Made by a program: the position numbers and the translations under genes. This document shows positions 27,127-35,630 of a DNA stretch of 64,000 bases, one piece after another. This stretch comes from Alicyclobacillus herbarius DSM 13609. Its GTDB lineage: Bacteria; Bacillota; Bacilli; Alicyclobacillales; Alicyclobacillaceae. The stretch covers positions 1 to 64,000 of the forward strand of contig NZ_AUMH01000019.1 in assembly GCF_000430585.1 (NCBI RefSeq), written 5' to 3'. Each line of letters opens with the position of its first letter. Position 1 is the first letter of the stretch. A model generated the notes under the pieces. It was not told the origin of the DNA, made no database searches, and saw only the letters and a program-made list of their open reading frames with translations.

Positions 27127-28119
27127 CTACGTCCAGGCCGAAGCGGCCAGGGCAAAGAACACCACCGGTAGGTAGATCAGCGATAGAAAAAATGTGCGCC
27201 GCGCCCATACTCCGACATCCTGACGCGTCCGCCAGAGCATCGCATGTGCGGCCAAGAAAACTGCTCCTGTCAGACCAGCGACCGTTTCGTATGGCCAAGG
27301 GTGAACCAAAGCCCAATACGGCAGCAACGATACTGGGAGCAGCAACAGGCTATACAGGCCCATCTGGAAAATGGTTGATTTCGTCCCCCGCACCGTCGGC
27401 ATCATAGGCACGCCTGCAGCCTTATAGTCGGCATTCCGATATAGAGCCAGGGCCCAAAAATGGGATGGAGTCCAGAGAAAGATGATGGCGAACAGCACCC
27501 ACGCCGGCCAGGCCAGGTGACCTGTCACCGCCGCCCATCCCACCAAGGGTGGAAACGCCCCGGCACCGCCACCGAACACGATGTTCTGCGGGGTATGGCG
27601 CTTGAGCCCCATCGTATAGACGCAGGCGTAGTACACGTATCCGGCAGCCGCGAGTAGCGCGGATAAGGGGTTGACCGACCAGGCCAACACAGCCACCCCG
27701 GCCACCCCAAGGCCCACGCCCAACACCAGCGCGTGCAGAGCTGGGATCCTCCCCTGTGGCAACGGACGGTGCACGGTACGTTGCATACGTGCATCAATGT
27801 CCCGGTCATACCACATATTCACCGCGGCCGATCCGCCCGCACAGAGCGCTAGGCCCACGGTTGCGGCAAAGGTGGTGCTGGGGGACGGCCAGCCCTTGGC
27901 CGCCCACACCATCGCGCACCACTGTGTGAACACGAGCAGGGCGAGTATACGCGGTTTCGTCAACTCCAGATACACAGCCAAGCAGCGCGTCCAGCGCTGG
28001 GCTAGGTGCTTTAGGGCGCCCGGCAGTTCGCCCGCCTCTGTCAGTGTACCCGACTTCGCCTCCCCAGCCGTCCGCGCGATTGCGCGCGCGGTCATCGTCG
28101 AAACTTCCCTTGCGTTCAT
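27127..28119 (-). CDS. ctaB: Protohaem IX farnesyltransferase (haem O synthase)
   Basis: UbiA-family prenyltransferase of 330 residues with about 9 helices that attaches a farnesyl group to haem B, giving haem O. The Asp-rich NMWYDRDIDARM (near 130) binds the prenyl diphosphate; the second motif region reads YTMGLKRHTPQNIVFGG. The first 40 residues are a variable soluble tail. ATG 28119 has GGGG 9 bases upstream; 28128 and 28095 are other possible starts. It follows the oxidase subunit IV gene by 12 bases and precedes ctaA, so oxidase and cofactor genes form one operon. Confidence 0.92.
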   Translation of the reverse strand: MNAREVSTMTARAIARTAGEAKSGTLTEAGELPGALKHLAQRWTRCLAVYLELTKPRILALLVFTQWCAMVWAAKGWPSPSTTFAATVGLALCAGGSAAVNMWYDRDIDARMQRTVHRPLPQGRIPALHALVLGVGLGVAGVAVLAWSVNPLSALLAAAGYVYYACVYTMGLKRHTPQNIVFGGGAGAFPPLVGWAAVTGHLAWPAWVLFAIIFLWTPSHFWALALYRNADYKAAGVPMMPTVRGTKSTIFQMGLYSLLLLPVSLLPYWALVHPWPYETVAGLTGAVFLAAHAMLWRTRQDVGVWARRTFFLSLIYLPVVFFALAASAWT

Positions 28120-28131
28120 CGTCCGCATCCC

Positions 28132-28476
28132 CTAAGCCACCATGTAGTGGAACGACATGGCCCAGAGCGATCCGGCCACGAAGATGATGGTGAACAAAAA
28201 GGCGAGGGCTATCGCCAACGAGTGCACGGGTGGTCCGTCTCCCTTGGTAATGTGCATGAATAGGAACAATTGCACCCCTATCTGCAGCACCCCGAGGGCG
28301 AGCAGGACCAAGACCAGCGGACTGCCGCTGAGGCCGTGCGTGAAGGCCGCCCACAAAGCAGCGAGCGTGAGTACAATGGAGAGCACGTACCCGAGCACAT
28401 ACTGGCCGATGCCGTGCTTGGGGCCGCTTACCGAGAGTGGCTTTTCCACCTTCATCTGTTTGGCGGGTGCCTGCAT
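28132..28476 (-). CDS. qoxD: Quinol oxidase subunit IV
   Basis: Small membrane subunit of 114 residues with three helices (about 24-45, 52-75, 86-108). VQLFLFMHITKGDG and the WAMSFHYMV end are typical of the CyoD/QoxD family, which helps assembly of the oxidase. ATG 28476 begins one base after the subunit III stop. It ends 12 bases before the ctaB start. Confidence 0.9.
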   Translation of the reverse strand: MQAPAKQMKVEKPLSVSGPKHGIGQYVLGYVLSIVLTLAALWAAFTHGLSGSPLVLVLLALGVLQIGVQLFLFMHITKGDGPPVHSLAIALAFLFTIIFVAGSLWAMSFHYMVA

Positions 28477-28477
28477 C

Positions 28478-29110
28478 TTACATCACCATCCCTGTCAGGT
28501 AGACAACCGTGAAGATAAACACCCAGACCACGTCGAGAAAGTGCCAGTAAAGCCCGACATTGAACACCTTGCGCGCCGTCTGCGGGGTGATGCCCTGGCG
28601 CAAGACCTGGATGAGGATGGCCAGCATCCAGACGATGCCTACGGAGACGTGGCTGCCATGGGTCCCTACCAGGGTGAAGAACGCCGAGAGGAAAGCGCTC
28701 CTTGACATGGTGGCGCCCATCTCAACGTCGTGGATAAACTCTTGCGCCTCCAAACCCACGAACGCTAACCCTAACAGCATCGTGACAGCCAGCCACACCG
28801 CCACTGCTTTCGGTCGCTGGCGCTGCATTTCATACGTGGCGAGACCGCCTGTAAAGCTGCTGGTCAACAAGATGAACGTCTCCGCCACAAACCCGGGAAC
28901 ATCAAACAGGGTGCGGGCTGTCGGCCCCCCCGCCGTATGCGTGTGCAGGAGCACATACGTCGCAAACAGGCAGGCAAACAAGAGCATGTCGGTGGCTAAG
29001 AACAGCCAGAAACCAAAGATTTTCAGGGATTCGGCCGGATCGCGATACTCTATCGTCTTCTCCTCGACGACGGCGTCGGACAGCCGCGGTCGGGACAGCG
29101 TCATCGCCAT
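28478..29110 (-). CDS. qoxC: Quinol oxidase subunit III
   Basis: Membrane subunit of 210 residues with five helices, as in CyoC/QoxC (short form of the cytochrome oxidase subunit III family). Typical stretches are IFGFWLFLATDMLLFACLF, GSHVSVGIVW and YWHFLDVVWVFIFTVVYL near the C-terminus. ATG 29110 has GGGAGG 9 bases upstream and lies 3 bases after the subunit I stop. Confidence 0.93.
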   Translation of the reverse strand: MAMTLSRPRLSDAVVEEKTIEYRDPAESLKIFGFWLFLATDMLLFACLFATYVLLHTHTAGGPTARTLFDVPGFVAETFILLTSSFTGGLATYEMQRQRPKAVAVWLAVTMLLGLAFVGLEAQEFIHDVEMGATMSRSAFLSAFFTLVGTHGSHVSVGIVWMLAILIQVLRQGITPQTARKVFNVGLYWHFLDVVWVFIFTVVYLTGMVM

Positions 29111-29113
29111 GGT

Positions 29114-31084
29114 TCACAACCTCCCATACAGGGCCTCAGACTGACGCACCTCTTCCGCGCTGAGGTCGTGTTCGTCGTGGGTCTCAAACGAGCGGGCCAA
29201 CAGACACGCAGCTACTCCCACCAGTGCTAAAGCGGCGAGGATGTACCATTCAAACACAAACCCCAAGCCCGCGAAGAAGAAGCACACCCCAAGCAGGAAC
29301 GGACGCGCGCTGTTGTTCGGCATGTGGAAGGACTGAATCTCGCTGGCGGATGGCCGCAGTTCTGCGGTTCTTCCCTGCTCTTTGAGCGTCCACCACATAT
29401 CCCGGTCGGTCACCTTCGGAATCACCGCGAAGTTGTAGTGCGGCACCGGCGAAGGGAGTGACCATTCGAGCGTCCGCGCGTCCCAGATGTCGCCGGTCAC
29501 GTCCCGCTTGCCAAACTTGATGCTGTAGAGCACCTGTGCGACGATGAACAAAAAGCCCAGGCCCATGATGTAGGCACCAATCGTCGAGATGAAGTTGAGC
29601 GTGCCCCAGCCGAGATCGGTCGGATAGGTATACATACGCCGCTGCATGCCCATAAAGCCAAGGGCGTATTGGGGCATGAAACAGACGTAAAAGCCGATGT
29701 TGAACAGCCAGAACGCCCAGCGGCCTAGCCGTTCATCCAGTTGGAAGCCGAACATTTTGGGCCACCAGTAATACATCCCAGCCAGCATTCCAAACACCAC
29801 GCCGCCGATGAGTGCCTGGTGGAAGTGGGCAATCAGGAAGTAGCTGTTGTGGTACTGGTAGTCCGCCGGCGCGGCAGCCAGCATGACGCCAGTGGCACCC
29901 GCGAAGGCGAAGCAGACGATGAACGCCAGCGTCCACAGCATCGGCAGCGTCAAACGAATGCGGCCGCGGTACATGGTGAACAGCCAGTTGAACATCTTGA
30001 CCCCGGTCGGGATGCCGACCGCCATCGTCGAGACGGCGAAGAAGCTGTTGACGTCGGGACCGGCGCCCATGGTGAAAAAGTGGTGCACCCAGGTCAGGTC
30101 GCCGACAACCGTAATGGCCATAAGCGAAGCCACCATCGACTTGTAGCCGAAGATCTCCTTGCGCGAGAAAGTCGCTACCACTTCCGAATAGACGCCGAAG
30201 GCGACGAGGACGACGATGTATACTTCCGGATGCCCCCAAACCCAGAACAGGTTGATGAACATCATCGGATTGCCGCCCTGAGCGATGGTGAAGAAGTGGG
30301 CGCCAAACAGCCGGTCAAGCATCAGCATGGCCAAGGCGACATTGAGCGCCGGAAACACCGTCAGGATGACGATGCTGGAAGCCAAAGTCGCCCAGGAAAA
30401 CAAGGGCATTTTCATCATCGTCATGCCGGGCGCCCGCATCTTTAGGATGGTGGCGATAAAGTTCACCCCGGTGCCGATGGTCCCGATGCCGGAAATCAAC
30501 AGGGACAATAGATAGTAGTTTTCGCCCGGCCCTTTATCAAAGCCGAGTTCGGTCAATGGCGGATAGCTGGTCCAGCCTCCATCGGGCGATCCGCCAAACA
30601 CAAACGAGATGTTGAACAACAACGCAGCAAAGAAAAACAGCCAGAAGCTAATCGCGTTTAGGTATGGAAAGGCCACGTCGCGGGCGCCTATCTGCAAGGG
30701 CACCGCGATGTTGAACAAGGCAAAGATAAACGGCATCGCCATAAAGAGAATCATGATGGTGCCATGCGTCGTAAAGATCTGGTCGTAGTGCTCCGCGTTG
30801 AGAAAGTGGTTGTTTGGGACCGCCAACTGCGTGCGCAAAAGCAGCGCGTCGACCCCACCGCGGAAGAACATCAAGAGCGCACAAACCAGATACATGATGC
30901 CGATTTTTTTGTGATCGACCGTGGTCAGCCACTCGTCCCACAGCCACCGCCACTTCTTGAAGTAGGTCAAGGCGAAGACAATCCCGGCGAGGGTCAGAAG
31001 GATGAGGACATCGGACCCCCAAATCAGCGGACCTTCGCGCCACATCAGGTACGTATCACCGAAGCGGCGTATTGCCTCCCACAT
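29114..31084 (-). CDS. qoxB: Haem-copper quinol oxidase subunit I
   Basis: Catalytic subunit of 656 residues with about 15 helices, carrying both haems and CuB. Ligands are visible: TTHGTIMILFMAMP (low-spin haem His), WGHPEVYI with the His-Tyr crosslink pair, WVHHFFTMG (CuB His pair) and IAHFHQALIGG (haem ligands). FRGGVDALLLRTQLA and MGMQRRMYTYP are typical of the CyoB/QoxB group. It reduces O2 to water and pumps protons. The usual HFHNV motif reads HFHQA, a modest departure. ATG 31084 follows AAGGAG by 11 bases. The neighbouring ctaA and ctaB suggest haem A is used. Confidence 0.95.
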   Translation of the reverse strand: MWEAIRRFGDTYLMWREGPLIWGSDVLILLTLAGIVFALTYFKKWRWLWDEWLTTVDHKKIGIMYLVCALLMFFRGGVDALLLRTQLAVPNNHFLNAEHYDQIFTTHGTIMILFMAMPFIFALFNIAVPLQIGARDVAFPYLNAISFWLFFFAALLFNISFVFGGSPDGGWTSYPPLTELGFDKGPGENYYLLSLLISGIGTIGTGVNFIATILKMRAPGMTMMKMPLFSWATLASSIVILTVFPALNVALAMLMLDRLFGAHFFTIAQGGNPMMFINLFWVWGHPEVYIVVLVAFGVYSEVVATFSRKEIFGYKSMVASLMAITVVGDLTWVHHFFTMGAGPDVNSFFAVSTMAVGIPTGVKMFNWLFTMYRGRIRLTLPMLWTLAFIVCFAFAGATGVMLAAAPADYQYHNSYFLIAHFHQALIGGVVFGMLAGMYYWWPKMFGFQLDERLGRWAFWLFNIGFYVCFMPQYALGFMGMQRRMYTYPTDLGWGTLNFISTIGAYIMGLGFLFIVAQVLYSIKFGKRDVTGDIWDARTLEWSLPSPVPHYNFAVIPKVTDRDMWWTLKEQGRTAELRPSASEIQSFHMPNNSARPFLLGVCFFFAGLGFVFEWYILAALALVGVAACLLARSFETHDEHDLSAEEVRQSEALYGRL

Positions 31085-31104
31085 GCTATATCACACTCCT
31101 TACG

Positions 31105-32040
31105 TTACATTCCCGAATGAGACATCCCATCGCCCATGCCTGAAGCCGACTTGCCACCTGGAACATCGTCAAGCATGCCCGGCATGTACTGGCCGCCGTC
31201 CGCCCACACGGTGGCATTAAACAATCCGTTCGGGAAGGCCGAATACGTGGCCTCGCCCATCACGCTAGGCTGCTTCAATTTGGCGTACCCGGCCTTGGTG
31301 AGGGCTGGAGCATTTTGCTTGACTTTGGCCGCCCAGGCGTTGAAATCGTCGTCACTCACCGCAACCACACGGAACTGATCGTGCGCGAACCCTTCCCCGG
31401 TAAAGTTGGCACCGTGACCATAGTACGTGCCCGCCTTATCGGCCTGCAGCCACAACCGCATCGCCATGCCGGGCATCGTGTACTCCTGACCACCCAATTG
31501 AGGCACCCAGAAAGAGTTCATCGGCGCGTCTGAGGTGAGCTCAAACTGCACCGGAACACCGGTCGGAATCTCGCAATAGTTCACCGTGGCAACGTGCTGA
31601 TTGGGATAGAGGAACAGCCACTTCCAGTCCAGCGACACCACTTCTACGGTGAGCGGTTTGACATTGTTCTCCGGCGGTTTGACTAAGGCGTATGTGGTCC
31701 TGATGGTAAAGGCACCGAGGATGCCCACCACCACAATCGGGATTCCCCACCAGACTAATTCCAGGGTTTTGTTCTCTGCCCAGTGCGGTTGGTACGGCGC
31801 CTTGTTATCCGGCCGGTCCCGATACCGCCAAACGATGTAGAGCATCAACAGCAGTACAGGAATGATGACAATCAATACTAATACCGTCGACAGGATGATC
31901 AGGTGCAACTCCTGTCGCCCGACTGGTCCCGCCGGATTGAGCACCATGTACTCCGGACCACATCCGGACAACAGCAGCGCGGCCGCCAGCGCGACCAGCC
32001 CGGCCCTGCCTATCCGACGACGTGTGAGCCGTCTATCCAT
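31105..32040 (-). CDS. qoxA: Quinol oxidase subunit II (lacks the CuA site), lipoprotein
   Basis: Subunit of 311 residues. A lipoprotein signal (LAAALLLSGCGPE) is followed by two helices (about 45-70 and 90-115) and an outer cupredoxin domain containing DWKWLFLYP. The CuA Cys and His ligands are absent: the expected stretch reads ANFTGEGFAHDQF, the pattern of quinol oxidases such as QoxA and CyoA, so quinol rather than cytochrome c is the donor. The last 40 residues are Gly/Met/Ser rich with several Met residues (GMGDGMSHSGM), a possible copper-binding tail. ATG 32040 has GGGGAGG 5 bases upstream. First gene of the operon. Confidence 0.93.
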   Translation of the reverse strand: MDRRLTRRRIGRAGLVALAAALLLSGCGPEYMVLNPAGPVGRQELHLIILSTVLVLIVIIPVLLLMLYIVWRYRDRPDNKAPYQPHWAENKTLELVWWGIPIVVVGILGAFTIRTTYALVKPPENNVKPLTVEVVSLDWKWLFLYPNQHVATVNYCEIPTGVPVQFELTSDAPMNSFWVPQLGGQEYTMPGMAMRLWLQADKAGTYYGHGANFTGEGFAHDQFRVVAVSDDDFNAWAAKVKQNAPALTKAGYAKLKQPSVMGEATYSAFPNGLFNATVWADGGQYMPGMLDDVPGGKSASGMGDGMSHSGM

Positions 32041-32376
32041 CCTTTCCTCCCCTTTCCGCATTCATGATCCGTTTGGCCGTAACGAAAACCAGTGCAACAG
32101 GTGTTCAGCCCGCGTTCGTGGTACAGCCACAACGCGCTTCAGTCTCATCATAGGAATCGCTGCACGCGGGGATAAGTCACAAACCGCGCATTTGCGGCGG
32201 CCCGAGCAGACCAGGCGGCAGGAGCCAATCGCCGTGATGTGATTGAACTAGTCCGACAGCATGGGGGGTTGAAAACGGTGAGTTGAAGAGGTCGCGAAGG
32301 AGAAGGGAACGACAGCGAACAATGCAGCAGAATGAGAATAGGCCACCTTTATCTAAGTCGAGGTGGCCTATGTCTT
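32041..32376. other. Region upstream of the quinol oxidase operon
   Basis: About 335 bases. It should hold the oxidase promoter; TTGCAC near 32100 (minus strand) is the best -35 but has no good -10. The right end holds the hairpin repeat described separately. No gene is seen. Confidence 0.4.
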
Positions 32377-32385
32377 TCAATCGAT
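32338..32385. repeat. Hairpin repeat, copy 2 (first copy at 16998-17045)
   Basis: AGGCCACCT and AGGTGGCCT form a 9-bp stem around TTATCTAAGTCG. As in copy 1, the repeat begins inside the last codons of a gene (GATTGAAAGACAT includes the HelD stop) and ends in TATT on the minus strand. The stem and flanks are conserved while the loop differs, which supports a structural role. Confidence 0.7.
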
Positions 32386-34719
32386 CCGTTCGTACAAAGA
32401 TGCGGGTACGCGGGCTAGCAAGGGGCTGGGCTCGCCCAGGCAAAACACGTGCAGCTCATGCATGGCCCGGGTGCAGGCGGTGTACAACAGCCCACGCTCC
32501 ATCTCATCGCTGTTGTCCGCCTCCGGCCCGAGGTGAACCATCACAGCGTCAAACTCAATCCCCTTCGCCAGATACACAGGTAGCACGTGCACACCCGGTT
32601 CAAACCGGTGGGTGCGCTCGTCGATGCGCTGTACCGCCGTTCGGGGCGCCAGGTCGGTGTAGAGTAGAGCAGCTTCCTTCGCCGTCTTGCAAAGCACTGC
32701 AATCGTGCGGTGTCCGGCAGCGCGCAGGTCCTCGATGCATCGCACCAGCCGCTCGACGAGTTGCCGTTCGTTGGCAACCACCGTCAGCACCGGCAGGCGC
32801 CCTTCGCGCGCAAACGGCTGCACCTTGTCCCCATCCGGCAAAAGAGACCGGGCAAACTCCGCAATCGGTCGCGTCGACCGATAACTGCGCCACATTTCCA
32901 GCTTCCGTACCGGGCCGGGTTCCGCGTACAACTGTGCGAGTTCTGTCCAAACGTTCGCCCCGTGGGAATGCGGAAAGATGGATTGGTGTACATCCCCGAG
33001 GGCGGTCACCCGCGCGTGTGGAAACAACCGCTGCAAATAGGCCAGTTGAAACGGAGAATAATCCTGCACCTCATCGATAAAGACAAACCGAATGGACGTA
33101 TTCGTCGGAAAGCCAAACAGTCGATCCCGCAAGTACAGGTACGGGGTGGCATCCTCATGCCACATCCGTTTGTCAGCCAGTGCGCCCAATGTCGCTTGAC
33201 AGACCTCCCGCCACGCATCGCCCTCCGCTGCCGACAAAAAAGCCGGCGGGTGTTCCGGATCGTACAGACGGCGGTAGATTGCCAAGGTGTCGACAAACCC
33301 CAGGCGGCGAATGCGCGCGAGGGTTTTTCTCAGATGGCGTTGGATGACCATGTCGCGCAGAATTTGTTCCTCGCGCTGGAAGTCGTCAAACCGCACCTTG
33401 CGTCGACTTTCGCGCTGCGCTTGTCGGTGGGCCTTCTGGTAGTCTTCCTCGGAGAGGAGTTCCAGCTCCTCGTCCACCCAGGCTTCGCCCCGCTGCTTTT
33501 CCGCCAGCTCGCGGGCCTCGGCAACCAGACTGCGGGCCAATTGACGCAGGCGCAGAGGCAGCTTCCAGGTCGCATCCGTGGCGGCAAACCGAGCTTCGAC
33601 ATCGGCTGCCGAAAGCAACACCTGCCCGCGAAAGCGAATGTCGCGGAATACCATCCCTTGTCGAGCCAAAGCGTCGATGTACGCATCCATGTGCTGCAAG
33701 AAGGCCCGCTGGCTCTTGATATGGATGCTCGCCAAACGCAGTCGGCGTTCCTGCGCCGGCCCAGAGTACAAAAACTCCAGTTGCGCAAACGGGCTCTCCA
33801 CGCGAAAGCGGCCACCAAGACGATGCTCGACGTATTCGTGGTAGGTGGTCTGCAGCATCGCCTCCTCGCCGAGTTCCGGCAGGACCGTGCGGACGTAGGC
33901 GTTAAACATAGCGTTCGGGGAAAACAACAGGATCTGATCCGACCGCACCTGGCGCCGATACCGGTACAGCAAATACGCCACACGCTGCATCGCGACCGAC
34001 GTCTTGCCGCTGCCCGCCACCCCTTGCACCATCAGCAGGCGAGACTCTTCATCCCGGATGGCCTGATTCTGCTCGCGCTGAATCGTCGCCACAATGTTGT
34101 GCATCTGAGCGTCACTGCGCCGGCCCAGGACCTCTTGGAGAACGTCGTCGCCAATCGTCGTATCCGTATCGAACATACCCTCAAGTCGCTCCCCACGGAT
34201 GACGAACTGCCGTTTCTTGTGCAACTGGCCGTGAATGGTGCCTCCGGGCGTCTCGTACTGCGCGGGTCCGGGCGGATAGTCGTAATACAGACTGGCAATC
34301 GGCGCCCGCCAGTCATAAATGAGAAAGTCGTCCCCGCCTTGGTCGCGCAGCGAAGACACGCCAATGTAGATGGATTCCGGCTCAGACTCCCCTTGCTCCT
34401 GAAAGTCGATGCGGCCAAAATACGCAGACTCCCGCAGCCGCCGCAAAGCGCGCAGCTTCGCCACCAGCCAGCGGTGCCGCCGCTCGTGTTCAGACAGGAT
34501 GTCCGACTGCTGTTTGATGCTGGCGTAGGTTTCTAGGGTATCGGCAATGTCGTCAAAATTGATGGTCACGTCGTCCCAAAAATTGCGGCGGATTTCGACA
34601 ATGTCGGTCGTGACACTACCGACTTCCCGTTCGAGCTCCTCCTGTTGCCGCTCAATCTCGGAAAGGACAGTGTTCAGTCGGCTTTGCTCCTTGTCCCATT
34701 CGCTGGTCATGGAAGACAT
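32377..34719 (-). CDS. helD: HelD-type RNA polymerase recycling ATPase (UvrD-like helicase fold)
   Basis: Cytoplasmic ATPase of 780 residues that in Bacillus frees stalled RNA polymerase from DNA and RNA. The N-terminal coiled coil (about 5-95) is the HelD-specific arm that enters the polymerase secondary channel. Walker A GVAGSGKT lies at 233-240 and Walker B in FVFIDEVQDYSPFQ; LGDVHQSIF, WRSYRSTRPIAEFA and the terminal LLYTACTRAMHEL are superfamily 1 helicase motifs. ATG 34719 has AAAGGAG 8 bases upstream; longer in-frame extensions lack similarity. Its stop lies inside the hairpin repeat. Confidence 0.9.
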   Translation of the reverse strand: MSSMTSEWDKEQSRLNTVLSEIERQQEELEREVGSVTTDIVEIRRNFWDDVTINFDDIADTLETYASIKQQSDILSEHERRHRWLVAKLRALRRLRESAYFGRIDFQEQGESEPESIYIGVSSLRDQGGDDFLIYDWRAPIASLYYDYPPGPAQYETPGGTIHGQLHKKRQFVIRGERLEGMFDTDTTIGDDVLQEVLGRRSDAQMHNIVATIQREQNQAIRDEESRLLMVQGVAGSGKTSVAMQRVAYLLYRYRRQVRSDQILLFSPNAMFNAYVRTVLPELGEEAMLQTTYHEYVEHRLGGRFRVESPFAQLEFLYSGPAQERRLRLASIHIKSQRAFLQHMDAYIDALARQGMVFRDIRFRGQVLLSAADVEARFAATDATWKLPLRLRQLARSLVAEARELAEKQRGEAWVDEELELLSEEDYQKAHRQAQRESRRKVRFDDFQREEQILRDMVIQRHLRKTLARIRRLGFVDTLAIYRRLYDPEHPPAFLSAAEGDAWREVCQATLGALADKRMWHEDATPYLYLRDRLFGFPTNTSIRFVFIDEVQDYSPFQLAYLQRLFPHARVTALGDVHQSIFPHSHGANVWTELAQLYAEPGPVRKLEMWRSYRSTRPIAEFARSLLPDGDKVQPFAREGRLPVLTVVANERQLVERLVRCIEDLRAAGHRTIAVLCKTAKEAALLYTDLAPRTAVQRIDERTHRFEPGVHVLPVYLAKGIEFDAVMVHLGPEADNSDEMERGLLYTACTRAMHELHVFCLGEPSPLLARVPASLYERID

Positions 34720-35003
34720 GGCCATCGCTCCTTTAAACCCGAGATTTTTCGCAAGGCCGGTTCTCCGCAAGGATGATTTCCCGCGTAAAACATAACCTGC
34801 CCGCTCCTGCACCGGTTCCACACGTAGTCCGATTGCGTCATCAAACATCGTCCTTCCCGATGCCCAATCACATTACCGATTCGACTACGGGAAGTCAATG
34901 CAACCGGTCCTTTTGTGACCAATCCGTTCACTCAATCCGGTCATGCCGCACTTCCGAGCATCGGGTAGGCTATCCTTGAATGCACCAGATTGAGGTGAGA
35001 GCC

Positions 35004-35075
35004 ATGTATGAGAACCGAATTCGAAACGCCAAACTCCGGACTCGACTCCTATCCGCCGAGGAGGTAGAGACCTAA
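35004..35075 (+). pseudogene. Stump resembling an acetyl-CoA hydrolase/transferase N-terminus
   Basis: GAGGTG and, 6 bases later, ATG open a 23-codon frame starting MYENRIRNAKLRTRLLSAEE and ending in TAA, which overlaps the next ATG (TAATG). The opening resembles CoA-transferase (Cat1-like) N-termini. It is either a gene stump or a leader peptide coupling translation to the acetyltransferase. Confidence 0.45.
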
Positions 35076-35629
35076 TGGGGGAGACGAAATGCCGCGTTTT
35101 TCCGCTTGCGAATGGACACATCGTCGAGCTGCACCAAAGCGGCGGTGACCCTACGGATGTAGAAAAATTGAAAGAAATGCTCCGGCATGAATCGAAGGAA
35201 AGCCTGTACTTGCGCTTCTTTCGGCTGGTGAACGTGGAGGATGAGGCTCTGGTGAACAGCCTACTTCCGGAGCCCGGACGTACAGCCATGAGTCTCGTCT
35301 GCGAACGGGACGGACATATGGTTGGGGTCGCGTCCTATCAAGCACTGGACACCGAATCGGTCGAACTCGCCGCTCTGGTTGCCGATGCCGAGCAAGGCTG
35401 TGGCATCGGCAGTCTGCTCTTGGAGGAACTGGAACGGCGCGCCCGAGATACCGGTTATCGAAAGGCCATCGTGCACGTCCTGCTGGAGAACCGAAGGGGT
35501 TTCAATCTGTTGCGAAAACATGGATTTCGTGTCGATCCCGCCCGAACGGATTGGTCCAGTGGTGAGGCGGTGTTGGTGGCGCCGCTGACCGTGCTGCCTG
35601 CCGCGCAGCAGAGGCCGCTTCCCGCATAG
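35075..35629 (+). CDS. GNAT-family N-acetyltransferase
   Basis: Acetyl-CoA-dependent acetyltransferase of 184 residues. The N-terminal SKESLYLRFFR stretch is typical of the GNAT domain in protein acetyltransferases of the Pat/AcuA-like type; the acetyl-CoA loop reads DAEQGCGIGSLLLEELERRA (Q..GxG/A), followed by HVLLENRRGFNLLRKHGF. Protein or small-molecule substrate is unknown. ATG 35075 overlaps the stop of the preceding 23-codon frame, with GAGGAGG 10 bases upstream, so translation is probably coupled. It converges with the histidine kinase gene, leaving one base between stops. Confidence 0.85.
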   Translation: MGETKCRVFPLANGHIVELHQSGGDPTDVEKLKEMLRHESKESLYLRFFRLVNVEDEALVNSLLPEPGRTAMSLVCERDGHMVGVASYQALDTESVELAALVADAEQGCGIGSLLLEELERRARDTGYRKAIVHVLLENRRGFNLLRKHGFRVDPARTDWSSGEAVLVAPLTVLPAAQQRPLPA

Positions 35630-35630
35630 G

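Noticed and set aside
29741-30445. Plus-strand frame of 234 codons
   Set aside because: Antisense to the oxidase subunit I gene, whose ligands are all intact; composition is His/Asp/Gln rich as in shadows.
32710-34536. 608-codon plus-strand open frame
   Set aside because: Lies entirely antisense to the well-supported HelD gene; Arg/Gln/His-rich composition is typical of a GC-rich shadow frame.
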